A stretch of DNA of 40,754 nucleotides from an uncultured bacterium (GCA_903835185.1 CAILLX010000171.1:1-40754); one strand, 5' to 3'. Positions 31,270 through 39,804 are shown, counted from the stretch's first letter. Notes: generated from the sequence alone by a model not told the origin. Numbers and translations are program-made.

Positions 31270-34122
31270 GTGAAACTTAACCGCTTTCTACAGCGGCTAG
31301 TCCGCTTTTGCTCGTCCATGGTTTTTGATGCCGGCAAGCGAGCTGGTGCTCTGTCCTGTGCGTGGCAGCAGTTGTGGATTTTCTGGCCGTCTATGGCTGA
31401 AAAAATATGTGCAGCATTGCAAGAGAGCGTAAGCGGAGCGCGCCTCACTGTGGCTGTTGGTGCTCTCGCTGCCTATGGCTCCATTGTTGCCAATTACTTT
31501 CTGTCCCCGGTATGGTTGATTCCCGCTGGAGCTTGTGGTGGCATCTGCGGCCGGGCGGCAAGAAGTTGGAAAGCAGCAGTAATATTAGCCCTCTTGCCTG
31601 TTGCCAGCTGGAGCTACTGCCTCTGGCGCCTGCCGCGACCAGCAGCAGACGATCTTTCCAACTGGGTTGGGTGTGGTTCTTGTGGCACAATGGCTCGGCA
31701 TCTGCCTCATGGTGTCGGGACCAATACCGTTGATTTAAACCGTTGGGACGACTGTAGGGACGACCGTAGGGGCGGCTCGCGAGCCGCCCAGTTGGCGCGT
31801 CTCGACGAGCCCCTACATTGCAAGCAAACAGTATTAGGCGAAGTGGCACCCGCCTGGGCTAACAACCGAGGCGTAATCATCAGGGCGCAGGTCATTTCTG
31901 TTTTGCCTGTGGGCAAATCGGCAACTCCTGCCACCGAGACTGTGAAAACGGATCAGACACAGGAGAAACCAGTGACGTCGGCAGGAAAAGCAGGCATTAG
32001 TTCGGGCTCTACAGGGGCAAGGACGGGCGGGACGCCTAATGCCGTGAACTTAAGCGGCTGGGATAACTGTAGAGGAGGCTGTAGGGGCAGCTTGAGAGCT
32101 GCCCACAACGCGCGTCCCGACGCGCCGCTACGCATGACAGGCAGGACGCCCGCGCTCCCAGGGAGCGCACCGGTGGCTCTCGAAAGGTGTTCAGCGGTAC
32201 TACCTGTAGTGACACGCCTTTTGCTTGGCTGTCAGTACATGCTTTTCCCGGTGAGAGGAAAGCTTTCAGGGCAGACCATTCTCAATATATCAGGTGACAT
32301 AGGACCGGTTCACGAAGGTGATGTAATTCAGGCTACCGCCAGGGTGCGAGCGCCGCCGGCTGCAATGCATCCCTGGGATTTTGATTATGCTCGCTATCTG
32401 CGCAAGCAAGGGGTCTTTTCGCTCTGCTCAAGTTGTGCGTCGCAAGTGAGAATAATCAATACAGAGAAACATGCCGTGATGGCTTCCAGCGTTTCAATAT
32501 TTTCCTGGCTTGAGAAATGGCTTGAGGCTACCAGAGCTCACCTTACAGAAGTGCATGAGAAGTACGCTGGGCGGACTGAAGGAGATCTGTTGCAGTCAAT
32601 GGTTCTCGGCGATCGTACTGTTGATCTTGGAAGCGACATTACGCGCAAATTTAGAGATCTGGGACTGTCACACATTTTGGCGGCTTCCGGATTCAACATT
32701 ACGGTGGTTACAGGAGTCACCTGGTGGTTGGGTCGCTTTCTCCTGAAGTCGGTATGGATGCTCAATACCGTCTGCTTCTTAACTATGTCTCTCTATGTCG
32801 GACTTGCCGGTCCTTCACCGTCGGTGGTGCGTGCTGCTTTGATGTGTTCGTTTGTGCTGTTGTCCCGTTGCCTCTTTCGTTCTCTGTATGTTCCGGCAGC
32901 GTTGTCGTTGTCGCTATTGATTAGTACTATTGTTGATCCTGGCGCTATTACCGACGTGGGGCTGCAACTGTCTTATGCTGCTACTGCTGGTATCATTTGT
33001 GGTGTCAGTCCGTTAGGCGCGCAGTTGGGCCGTGTTAGCCGTGGAAAGATTCCCCGCTGGTTGCTGGAAGCGATATCAGTGGCAGTCATTGCGCAGGCTT
33101 CCGTATTTCCCATACAACTAGCCTACTTCTGGCAGATTGGGCTTTTCTTTCTGCCAGCCAATCTGCTTGTAACGCCGATAGTGACGGTTGTCACAATCGG
33201 TGGTTTTCTCTCTTCTGCGCTGGTCATAGTGGATTACTTCGGCGTTTTGACCTGCACAATTGTTGCGTGCCTGGATGGTTTGATGGTGTTGCCGCTTAAG
33301 GGAATGATGGCTGTGGTCGATTTCCTCTCGTCTTGCGAGGCGGCCAAGATGCATTTGGGACCGGCTACCCACTGGTGTGTTGTTGCTTACTATCTCTGTC
33401 TGATCGCTCTATTTGCGAGCATCAGGGTGGGACGTGGGCGACTGATTGCTGTAATTGCATTTATTGCTGCCGTATTTGGCATGATCTGGCGCCCAGTGCT
33501 GCCGGCGGTGACTCTAGCTTCCTTCCCTGGTGCTGTAATAGTGATGGATGATACCCGCCAGGCTGTCTGTCTGGGCGATGTAAGCAGTGGCGAGGCAGCC
33601 AGGTTTGTCCTTTTTTATGGGGCAAAGATTCAGCTGGGTGCCAGCAGCAGTCTGTCGGGCGCCAGAGGGAACCGGCTGGTCAGGCAGTTGAGCTCGGGTT
33701 TGATTCTTCTGCAACCGGAACGGCAGCTCTTGCCGATTATTGTCATTGATGGAGGAGCATCTGTTTTGAACGAATTGGAAGCTGTGCCTAATTGTTCAGC
33801 AGCCGTTATAACTGGACCTGTCCGGGCACAGACAGCAGGTGTGGGCAATTGTCAAGAAGGCGTGCTTCCCTATTCAGGACAACCGCCGGATATTGCGGGC
33901 ATAACGGCAATTATTAAGCGCGCTGGCGTCAGGTGGGTGGTTGTCAACTGCGAGCCGGCCAGGTTTCGCAGGCAGTGGGCGTTTTTGGAGAAAAAACTTC
34001 ATGAAGTTCCAACTGTCCATGTTTTGCGAACCAGGCAGCAGCAGTTTATCCTGGTAACTGGGGCTGGCAACGCAAGGGGTCTTGAGTTGAAGTTAGCTTT
34101 CCCGGAGTCGGACCGCTTATAG
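31270..34122 (+). CDS. comEC: ComEC/Rec2-family DNA-uptake channel with in-frame repeat inserts
   Basis: This 950-residue membrane protein is recognised by the ComEC competence domain. GDLLQSMVLGDRTVDLGSDI, then FRDLGLSHILAASGFNITVV, is the family's most conserved block, followed by SPSVVRAALMCSFVLLSRCL and about eight more helices. Ahead of it is the OB-like domain with MHPWDFDYARYLRKQGVF. Residues of about 150-185 and 250-300 encode two copies of the palindromic element, so the N-terminal region is longer than usual. The C-terminal 200 residues end without the HxHxDH metal motif of the beta-lactamase-like domain found in many ComEC proteins. ComEC carries single-stranded DNA across the inner membrane in transformation. 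The GTG start has AGGA about ten bases upstream. Confidence 0.85.
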   Translation: MKLNRFLQRLVRFCSSMVFDAGKRAGALSCAWQQLWIFWPSMAEKICAALQESVSGARLTVAVGALAAYGSIVANYFLSPVWLIPAGACGGICGRAARSWKAAVILALLPVASWSYCLWRLPRPAADDLSNWVGCGSCGTMARHLPHGVGTNTVDLNRWDDCRDDRRGGSRAAQLARLDEPLHCKQTVLGEVAPAWANNRGVIIRAQVISVLPVGKSATPATETVKTDQTQEKPVTSAGKAGISSGSTGARTGGTPNAVNLSGWDNCRGGCRGSLRAAHNARPDAPLRMTGRTPALPGSAPVALERCSAVLPVVTRLLLGCQYMLFPVRGKLSGQTILNISGDIGPVHEGDVIQATARVRAPPAAMHPWDFDYARYLRKQGVFSLCSSCASQVRIINTEKHAVMASSVSIFSWLEKWLEATRAHLTEVHEKYAGRTEGDLLQSMVLGDRTVDLGSDITRKFRDLGLSHILAASGFNITVVTGVTWWLGRFLLKSVWMLNTVCFLTMSLYVGLAGPSPSVVRAALMCSFVLLSRCLFRSLYVPAALSLSLLISTIVDPGAITDVGLQLSYAATAGIICGVSPLGAQLGRVSRGKIPRWLLEAISVAVIAQASVFPIQLAYFWQIGLFFLPANLLVTPIVTVVTIGGFLSSALVIVDYFGVLTCTIVACLDGLMVLPLKGMMAVVDFLSSCEAAKMHLGPATHWCVVAYYLCLIALFASIRVGRGRLIAVIAFIAAVFGMIWRPVLPAVTLASFPGAVIVMDDTRQAVCLGDVSSGEAARFVLFYGAKIQLGASSSLSGARGNRLVRQLSSGLILLQPERQLLPIIVIDGGASVLNELEAVPNCSAAVITGPVRAQTAGVGNCQEGVLPYSGQPPDIAGITAIIKRAGVRWVVVNCEPARFRRQWAFLEKKLHEVPTVHVLRTRQQQFILVTGAGNARGLELKLAFPESDRL
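31766..31816 (+). repeat. GC-rich double-hairpin element, in-frame copy 4
   Basis: This has GTAGGGG, GGCGGCTCGCGAGCCGCC, a GGCGCGTCTCGACGAGCC hairpin with one mismatch, and CCCCTAC. The upstream module (ATACCGTTGATTTAAAC, 31724) is present. It is read as RGGSRAAQLARLDEPLH in the comEC-like gene, the same frame as copies 1, 3 and 5. Confidence 0.85.
32025..32173 (+). repeat. GC-rich double-hairpin element with both flanking modules, in-frame copy 5
   Basis: This is the most complete copy. The 5' module is GGGCGGGACGCC then AATGCCGTGAACTTAAGCGG. The double-hairpin core (32081-32131) runs from GTAGGGG to GCTAC. The 3' module is GGCAGGACGCCCGCGCTCCC then AGGGAGCGCACCGG, itself a hairpin. It is read in frame as RGSLRAAHNARPDAPLR followed by TGRTPALPGS. 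Confidence 0.85.
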
Positions 34123-34752
34123 ATGATGTTACATGAAAACGAAATAGAAAAAGCTGTTAATGCTCTGTCACGTAAGGATGGAGTAATTGTGGTGCCGACT
34201 GATACGACATATGGTGTCATATGTCGTGTTGACTGCCCTGAAGCTGTCGACCGTATCTACAACGCGAAAGGGCGCGATCGTTCCAAGCCGCTGATTATTC
34301 TCGGTTCTGATGCTGGTTTGCTTTTTCAGTGGGTGACAGGTGATATTACTCTTGCGCTGGTACTGGCTGCACGATTCTGGCCAGGACCGCTTACCATTAT
34401 TGCTCGGGCAGCTGAGAAGGTTCTGCCAGGTATCCTCTCGGATGGCAGGACGGTCGGGCTGCGCATGCCCAAGCATACAGCTTTGCTGGATGTGCTCTCG
34501 CGTCTTCCGCGTTGCTCTGCTGCTTCAACAAGCGCTAACTTGTCAGGCGCGGGCGAGCCAACTTCTCTTGAGGCAGTCAGGCAGTCGCTGGGAGATTCAG
34601 TTGACTTTGTTATGTCTGACTGTGGAGAACCGCCTGCTGGAAGCGTCTCCACAGTTGTTGACCTGACCGGTGATGAGCCTGTCGTATTGCGTGAAGGTGC
34701 TTTGGACAAAGAGCTTCTCTTCTCATCTATTAATGAGGTTGTGCGCCGGTAA
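34123..34752 (+). CDS. tsaC: threonylcarbamoyl-AMP synthase (TsaC/YrdC/Sua5)
   Basis: This 209-residue protein is a single YrdC domain. VVPTDTTYGVICRVD, then IYNAKGRDRSKPLIIL with the K-x-R pair, then FWPGPLTIIARA, GLRMPKH and STSANLSGAGEPTS with the S-x-N motif, are all present. It makes threonylcarbamoyl-AMP from threonine, bicarbonate and ATP for the t6A modification of ANN-decoding tRNAs. There is no Sua5 C-terminal domain. The ATG directly follows the comEC-like stop, so the two are probably co-transcribed; a second ATG is the next codon. Its 3' end overlaps the convergent TonB-domain gene by 23 bases. Confidence 0.93.
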   Translation: MMLHENEIEKAVNALSRKDGVIVVPTDTTYGVICRVDCPEAVDRIYNAKGRDRSKPLIILGSDAGLLFQWVTGDITLALVLAARFWPGPLTIIARAAEKVLPGILSDGRTVGLRMPKHTALLDVLSRLPRCSAASTSANLSGAGEPTSLEAVRQSLGDSVDFVMSDCGEPPAGSVSTVVDLTGDEPVVLREGALDKELLFSSINEVVRR

Positions 34753-35941
34753 GCTCGGTGAGCTCGTCGACGTTGTAGTTGAAGGCGTACTGAAGATCAA
34801 GAAAGTTATGCTGGTAACCTGTAGGCATAGCTTTAAACGGTGCCGAAGCGATAATCGCTTCCACGGCAGCTTTGTCGGCTACAGCACTGCCAGAGCTGTT
34901 GATGATTCTTGCTGATAATAGTTTCCCTGACTTCTCGATCCTGAATAACACCTCTGTTTTCCAGGGTTCGCCTCGCGGTGGCGACCAGGCGCTTTTTATA
35001 CGCTTGTTAATCTCTTTGAGATAGGCTACCAGGTCTGACCTTGCTCCTGTGCCTCCTTCCGAGCGACCTCCTGCCTGCCAGATATCGAGGCTCTTGTCAC
35101 CATCGTTGTCGATTAGCTCAACAAGCTCAGGAGGAGCAACTTCTTGCATAAACGGCTGATCGTCATGAGAATTGTTTTTGCTTGAGGCAGTATTGGTTGT
35201 CGGTGGGTGCTTGCTGGACTGAGCAGAGCTTGCTATGGCAGCAGCAGTGTGAAGCATCGATGATTCGGCTGTTGCATTGGGTTGCAGAAGAAACATCTTT
35301 GTTTCTCCTGCTTTTGGCACTGAGGCTAATTGTGGCTTTGTTTGGAGTTGTGGCTGGTTTGCAGCGCCAGGTTTAGCCTCTTTAGGTGATGGTGGCATGT
35401 GTGCTGCCTGCGGATGGGCAGAAAGCGTTCCGGCTGATGTGAGCAGGGCTCCGGTGCGCTTGCGCACACTGGTCTTTTCGCGAGTCCCGGGAAGTAAGTT
35501 GTGCCTGTTTTGAAAGTCCGACAATGACATAAGTTCAATGTCTACAGCTTGCTGTTTCACGGTAAGGAGTGGCGGTTTGCTCAGAAGGTGATAAATGATC
35601 CAGCTGCTTAAAACCACAGAGGTTGCCAGGAAAGTGAATGCGGCAGCTTCCAGAAAGCTTACTGGCTGATGATTGGCGGCGTTGAGCTGGTGCGGTACAA
35701 AGGCTCTCTTTGCATTGTTGCAGGTGCAGATAGCACCACCGGTGATGGCTAACAGTGTAATGCACCAGGGCAATGCGTCCTTGAGACAGCCGAACATTGC
35801 AAGCGCTGCAATCCAAATAAGGCTGGCAATACAGATTGCGGCTGCCGCTGCGCGTTGTCTCCATTGTGGTGGCGCCAGGATGCGAGCGCTGTCGTTGCCT
35901 AAGCGTTGTTTCGTCTCTGTACGCTCTGTGAGGCTAAGCAC
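34730..35941 (-). CDS. TonB C-terminal domain protein
   Basis: This 403-residue protein has three hydrophobic segments near the N-terminus (about 30-50, 58-75 and 95-118), unlike the single anchor of classical TonB. A Pro/Ser/Gln/Lys-rich linker follows (about 150-280). The C-terminal domain (about 305-395) reads VAYLKEINKRIKSAWSPPRG, then VLFRIEKSGKLLSARIINSS, then AVEAIIASAPFKAMPTGY, the TonB/TolA-type energy-transducer fold. Such proteins couple the inner-membrane proton gradient to outer-membrane transport or envelope upkeep. No ExbB/ExbD genes are in the window. The GTG start is the only good option. The -35/-10 boxes upstream are probably TTGGCT and TAAAAT, 18 bases apart, at about 35972-36001. 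Confidence 0.75.
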   Translation of the reverse strand: MLSLTERTETKQRLGNDSARILAPPQWRQRAAAAAICIASLIWIAALAMFGCLKDALPWCITLLAITGGAICTCNNAKRAFVPHQLNAANHQPVSFLEAAAFTFLATSVVLSSWIIYHLLSKPPLLTVKQQAVDIELMSLSDFQNRHNLLPGTREKTSVRKRTGALLTSAGTLSAHPQAAHMPPSPKEAKPGAANQPQLQTKPQLASVPKAGETKMFLLQPNATAESSMLHTAAAIASSAQSSKHPPTTNTASSKNNSHDDQPFMQEVAPPELVELIDNDGDKSLDIWQAGGRSEGGTGARSDLVAYLKEINKRIKSAWSPPRGEPWKTEVLFRIEKSGKLLSARIINSSGSAVADKAAVEAIIASAPFKAMPTGYQHNFLDLQYAFNYNVDELTELTGAQPH

Positions 35942-36067
35942 TCCACCGCACCCGGATTGGTTGTTCTGACAGATTACAGTCTATTTTAGGCTCTCCGGCA
36001 GCAGGAAGCCAAGACAATATTGCCAGCAGGGGAGCAATCTGAGATTTTACTTAAAGTTAAGCGCGTC

Positions 36068-37348
36068 TTATTTGCCCATTGCGGCAAAGTACACAGCACA
36101 GGCGTGGTCCAGATACTCGCGCGACAGGCGGCTTTCAGTTTGCAGGAAGGCGCACAAATTCATGACCTGATCGACTATATCGCGCGGGTGGCAACAACGC
36201 ATCATGCGCCGTCCGCTCCGGTATTGAGTCTCGATGAGATAATTCACCGCCTCTTCGTTGTACGGTATCCCAGCTTTCTGGCAATATTGCAGGAAGATCC
36301 ATTTGAACTCGTCTTCGGTCGGGTTGGTGATGTTGATCTTGTAAGGAATCCGCCTTAAGAAGGCCTCGTCCACAAGGTCTGTCGGATTGAGGTTGGTGGA
36401 GAAGACAATCAGCTGTTCAAAAGGAACTTCGAGCTTCTTGCCTGTGTGAAGGGTGAGATAGTCGACTCTCTTTTCCAGTGGAACAATCCAGCGATTGAGC
36501 AGTGATTTGTGATCGATTCGCTGGCGCCCGAAGTCGTCGATAAGGAGCAGCCCGCAATTTGATTTCAGCTGCAACGGTGCTTCATACAAGCGGGTGCCGT
36601 AATCATACTGAAGCTCTAGCATATCGATTGTGAGCTCGCCGCCTACCACTACGCATGGACGCTGGATGCGTACCCAGCGGTGATCGTAATCTTTCGGATA
36701 GTGACCGGAAGCAACCTGAATGTGACTGTGTGAATCGTAGACGCGGATTATCTGTCCATCAATCTCAAGCGCGTGTGGAATAAAGATGTGACCCTTGAAG
36801 CTACGCACAATGCGTTCGGCAATAGATGTCTTGCCGTTTCCTGCTTCTCCGAATAAGAACATTCCTCGTCCCGAATTGATTGCCGGACCCACTGAATTGA
36901 GCGTTCTGCGATTGATCATGATGTCAGAGAAAGCAACTTCCAGATCACGCGGACTGACCTTCTCTTTACGTATTGTCTGATACTTTATTGAGTCTATATA
37001 GGTAGACCAGGGAACAGGGCAGACACCGACATAACTATTGTTGTCGAAGCACAACCTGGCACGTTCACGACCTTTCTCAGTCACTACATATTCATAGTCG
37101 GCAAGGCCACCGGCACTTCTCACCTCAATCAAAAGTTGCTTCTTCAGAGACTCAAGAATCTCTTCAACTAGTTTGAAAGGCAGCTGCGATCGTGAAGCAA
37201 TTTCACGGCCGAGCGCATAGTTGACGAGAAAAATGTCTTTCAAAATCAACTCTTCGAGAAAACCTTCCTTCAGTCCGGTCTCCTGAATCGTATTGGGATA
37301 TTGTGGGACAAAATCCTGAGCGTGACTAGGTCTCATTTGTTGAACCAT
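36068..37348 (-). CDS. AAA+ ATPase with an N-terminal winged-helix-like region
   Basis: This 426-residue protein has a helical, winged-helix-like N-terminus (about 25-100; LVEEILESLKKQLLIEVRSA, then YVVTEKGRERA resembles a wHTH). The AAA core follows: Walker A FLFGEAGNGKTSIAERIV, Walker B GLLLIDDFGRQ, sensor 1 QLIVFSTNLNP and an arginine-finger region EAFLRRIPYKI. The C-terminal lid has RRMMRCCHPRDIVDQV, resembling sensor 2. It differs from DnaC-type helicase loaders and from MoxR. Its substrate is unknown. The ATG follows GGGAG. A GGCCTG/CAGGCC hairpin (37387-37404) lies in its 5' leader. It is downstream of the DUF4129 gene on the same strand. Confidence 0.75.
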   Translation of the reverse strand: MVQQMRPSHAQDFVPQYPNTIQETGLKEGFLEELILKDIFLVNYALGREIASRSQLPFKLVEEILESLKKQLLIEVRSAGGLADYEYVVTEKGRERARLCFDNNSYVGVCPVPWSTYIDSIKYQTIRKEKVSPRDLEVAFSDIMINRRTLNSVGPAINSGRGMFLFGEAGNGKTSIAERIVRSFKGHIFIPHALEIDGQIIRVYDSHSHIQVASGHYPKDYDHRWVRIQRPCVVVGGELTIDMLELQYDYGTRLYEAPLQLKSNCGLLLIDDFGRQRIDHKSLLNRWIVPLEKRVDYLTLHTGKKLEVPFEQLIVFSTNLNPTDLVDEAFLRRIPYKINITNPTEDEFKWIFLQYCQKAGIPYNEEAVNYLIETQYRSGRRMMRCCHPRDIVDQVMNLCAFLQTESRLSREYLDHACAVYFAAMGK

Positions 37349-37386
37349 ATGTTTTCTCCCGATCCCTCTTTATGGTCAGTTTTCAC

Positions 37387-37404
37387 GGCCTGCCCGGCCA
37401 GGCC
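37387..37404 (-). promoter_or_regulatory. hairpin in the leader of the AAA ATPase gene
   Basis: GGCCTG-CCCGGC-CAGGCC is a perfect 6-bp stem 40 bases upstream of the ATPase start. It has no T-run in either direction. It could be a leader structure or a weak terminator for the DUF4129 gene. Confidence 0.3.
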
Positions 37405-37494
37405 CTTTAATGCTATTAAGTAAACCATGTTCATAACATATTTTTGTACCTAAATTCTGCAGATACGGCTCTTTTGCTGTGACAAGCCCGAGCC

Positions 37495-38124
37495 TTAAGA
37501 CCTTCTGAGCCGCTCCCGGACAGCTTGGCCGAGCGTCAGGAGGTTGTAAGAAGCTGTGCCATGTCCAAAACGAACTTTTGAATACTCTTGAACAAAGTCA
37601 TTAATGATTGAGCACAGCTGGTGGTCAGGATTATCCTTCTGCATGAGCTGCTGGCAGGTGCGTCTGGCAAGTGATTCGGCTGTTTCAGCAGGGATGCGCT
37701 CTATTTCCAGGCTGCGCAGAGCTTGGCAAAACTGGAGAAACTGTCTGGCGGCTGCCTGCCTTACTGACACTTGCCGGGCTGCCTGGACCAGCAGGAGGCG
37801 GACGAGCCGGATGAGACGCCAGACTAAGGCTGTCGTAGCTAAGGCTGCCAGAGTAAAAGCAACCGGACGCCCTAGAGTGTAGAAAAGCACCAGAGCTGAA
37901 GAGACGACGCAGCTCACAGGGTGGAATATTTTGGCAAGTTCAAGGGACGCCTGCTTGACAAGTGAATTTTTGCCGATAACAAGACAGATCTCTTTCAGAC
38001 GCTTTAGTAAGTAGCCAATATCAGCATGGCGAGTCAAGCCGGAGAAGGCTGGCGGAGCACCGTCAGGTGTTGGAGAGCTCCTCCTAATAGTGGCGCAGGA
38101 GCAGTCACTGACACCCCTGCCCAT
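37495..38124 (-). CDS. DUF4129-like membrane protein
   Basis: The C-terminal half is the DUF4129 pattern: FLQFCQALRSLEIERIPAET, then AESLARR, a hydrophilic helix and DFVQEYSKVRFGHG ('E-T-x-x-E-x-A-x-R ... Y-x-x-V-R-F-G'). Two adjacent hydrophobic segments (VSCVVSSALVLFYTLGRPVA and FTLAALATTALVWRLI) lie ahead of it. In other bacteria this domain ends transglutaminase-like proteins encoded beside MoxR ATPases. Here only the end is present, about 210 residues. The start is uncertain: the ATG at 38124 overlaps the NifX-like gene by 20 bases, the frame opens at 38181, and an AGGAGG at about 38090 (minus strand) has no start codon in frame close behind it. A truncated gene is possible. Confidence 0.55.
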   Translation of the reverse strand: MGRGVSDCSCATIRRSSPTPDGAPPAFSGLTRHADIGYLLKRLKEICLVIGKNSLVKQASLELAKIFHPVSCVVSSALVLFYTLGRPVAFTLAALATTALVWRLIRLVRLLLVQAARQVSVRQAAARQFLQFCQALRSLEIERIPAETAESLARRTCQQLMQKDNPDHQLCSIINDFVQEYSKVRFGHGTASYNLLTLGQAVRERLRRS

Positions 38125-38488
38125 GTTCATGTCGGTGGTGGGCGCAAGTTTCGCCTGGAGACATCGGCGAAAGTAAGCCATTTTGGAGTGCTGCTAGCGT
38201 TGCCTCCACCGTAAGCTCATTGCACTGTAGCGCCTGGATACCTGCGGACTGGAGTTTACCTATGGCTCCGGCTCCAATGTTCTGTACGGCAACAGCATCA
38301 AGTTGCTCATCTTGAAGTGACTGCAGGGGAGCACACATTCCGTGCCCATGGTGGCGATTCGTATTCGGCAGTGTCTTGCAGGTCTTTGACTCAGTATCAA
38401 CAATCATGAAAAACGGGGCTGAACCAAAGTGTTCGCTGACAACGCTCTTGACACCATTATCTTCGTCTACCGGAATGCAGATTCTCAT
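38105..38488 (-). CDS. NifX/NafY-like protein (dinitrogenase Fe-Mo cofactor domain, MTH1175 type)
   Basis: This 127-residue protein has the family pattern: MRICIPVDEDNGVKSVVSEH then FGSAPFFMIVDTE at the N-terminus, and AVAVQNIGAGAIGKLQSAGI, followed by A-L-Q, near the end. In nitrogen fixers the domain carries Fe-Mo cofactor or its precursor. In organisms without nif genes, as appears here, its role is unknown and may involve other metal-sulfur species. The C-terminus ETCAHHRHEHGQGCQ adds Cys and His residues. The ATG at 38488 has GGAG six bases upstream, so the longer upstream frame is rejected. Confidence 0.88.
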   Translation of the reverse strand: MRICIPVDEDNGVKSVVSEHFGSAPFFMIVDTESKTCKTLPNTNRHHGHGMCAPLQSLQDEQLDAVAVQNIGAGAIGKLQSAGIQALQCNELTVEATLAALQNGLLSPMSPGETCAHHRHEHGQGCQ

Positions 38489-38560
38489 ATTTTTCTCCAA
38501 TTTTGCTGTTGTGCAAAATAACAAAACTATCCAACCACACGAACTAAACCAGGACACTAC

Positions 38561-38570
38561 TGACCGGTCA
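38561..38570. promoter_or_regulatory. 10-bp palindrome before the NifX-like gene
   Basis: TGACCGGTCA is perfectly self-complementary and lies 73 bases upstream of the NifX-like start. Ten bases can occur by chance, so this is only a candidate operator. Confidence 0.3.
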
Positions 38571-38617
38571 CTAGAATTGAATGGAACTTCGCCGCTGACA
38601 ACCAATTATTGTTGCTG

Positions 38618-39025
38618 TCATTGCTTTAAATCTTTCTCCGCATCAAGGAACTGGCGTGCTTCTTCTTGCGATATAACCAGATCCTTAACGCCTTCGAAAG
38701 TTACTTTCTCATCGGCAACGGACTGCACAATCTCATTCCACTGAGCACGCTGTGCGTCATATATGACGACCCCGTAATGAGTCGGCGCAAATTGCCAAAC
38801 AGAAGCTTTCTTAACGCCAGAAACCTTTTTTATTTTGGATGCGATACGTCCCAGACAGATAGGACAATCCGTTCCCACGACTAGGAATTCGACACGGTGG
38901 TAAGAAGCTATTCTCCTCTTCTCCTTTAGTTGGTCAGTGGCTGGAGCTGCCATTGCCACCAGCAGGTTTGCGCAGGTAAAGCACAGCACAAGTGTGCACA
39001 AGAAAAGGACTAATCTGCGGTTCAC
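38618..39025 (-). CDS. exported HMA-like metal-binding protein
   Basis: This 135-residue protein starts with a Sec signal (RRLVLFLCTLVLCFTCANLL, with cleavage near AMAAPA). The mature part contains VEFLVVGTDCPICLGRIASK, then IKKVSGVKKASVW, matching the HMA fold with the CxxC metal site (C-P-I-C) and the following helix. Such domains bind Cu(I), Hg(II) or Zn(II) (MerP, CopZ). It lacks the second Cys pair of some variants. The GTG start has AGGAGG seven bases upstream and lies 11 bases after the cytochrome gene, so the two are co-translated. Periplasmic location matches the cytochrome partner. Confidence 0.8.
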   Translation of the reverse strand: MNRRLVLFLCTLVLCFTCANLLVAMAAPATDQLKEKRRIASYHRVEFLVVGTDCPICLGRIASKIKKVSGVKKASVWQFAPTHYGVVIYDAQRAQWNEIVQSVADEKVTFEGVKDLVISQEEARQFLDAEKDLKQ

Positions 39026-39036
39026 TTCAGTGCCTC

Positions 39037-39804
39037 CTATTTATTCATTTTCGCTCGCCAGCGAAGGTACTCAACAAGTGAGTCAACCTGGAGCTTTGTG
39101 AGAGGTCCGCCTGCCTGTGCGAGATAGCCCGGCATAGACAGATGTGACTTGCTTCCATACGCTATAATGTCTCGTATGTAGGTTACAACTTGCTTGTGGT
39201 CGTAATTGAAACGGACAAGAGATGGCGCTTCGCCACCATCGGCTCTAAAACCGTGGCACATTGCACAATCTGCAATATAAAGATCTTCTCCCGTCTTTCC
39301 GATGCCCTGTTGGACATGGCAGGTGGCGCACTTTCCAGCAAAGATCTTCCCGCGACTACTGGAAGACATTCCTGCATGGGGGTCAACATTGGCGGCAACG
39401 GAGATCTTCGCCTGCGGATGTACCGGATCATTCGATATGACAAGCATCTCCTTGTTTATCTGTCCTTGTTTCATGGTGGTATCCATGATCACTTCGAGAC
39501 TAACAGAGCCACCGCCGGGCACCGAATTCTGCTTGAGATTGGCTGTTGTGCAGTCACATGTTGATTTGGCTTCCTTGATCAACAGTGCCTGTCCGCCCTT
39601 GTTAAGGATCCGGAATACGTGGCTGACTTTAACGCCCTCAGCAACATTGCCAAAATCATGGCGGTTCTCGCTGAAACCAATCTGTGGCGGTCGGGATTGC
39701 TGTTGGTACTCCCAAGCCGCAATAGCGGCAGTAATAAGTACCAGTCCGGCAACCAGTATGCCTGTCACTTTGCTGTAATGCCATTTCCCTTGACTTGAAT
39801 TCAC
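39037..39804 (-). CDS. DUF1573-cytochrome c fusion, exported
   Basis: This 255-residue protein has an N-terminal membrane anchor or signal (VTGILVAGLVLITAAIAAWE). Residues of about 40-140 are a DUF1573 Ig-like domain: ENRHDFGNVAEGVKVSHVFR, the Cys pair in KSTCDCTTAN, and INKEMLVISNDPVHPQAKIS. The rest is a c-type cytochrome with two heme motifs, GKCATCHVQQG and ADCAMCHGFRADGGEAPSLV, and a candidate axial Met in SHLSMPGYL. It is likely a periplasmic, membrane-tethered electron carrier. Fusion of the two domains is unusual to me. It has a GTG start. It is in a minus-strand run with the HMA-like gene. Confidence 0.85.
   Translation of the reverse strand: MNSSQGKWHYSKVTGILVAGLVLITAAIAAWEYQQQSRPPQIGFSENRHDFGNVAEGVKVSHVFRILNKGGQALLIKEAKSTCDCTTANLKQNSVPGGGSVSLEVIMDTTMKQGQINKEMLVISNDPVHPQAKISVAANVDPHAGMSSSSRGKIFAGKCATCHVQQGIGKTGEDLYIADCAMCHGFRADGGEAPSLVRFNYDHKQVVTYIRDIIAYGSKSHLSMPGYLAQAGGPLTKLQVDSLVEYLRWRAKMNK

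Noticed and set aside
38489..38605. Upstream extension of the NifX-like gene
   Set aside because: The added residues include a hydrophobic stretch foreign to the family, while the ATG at 38488 has an ideal ribosome site.
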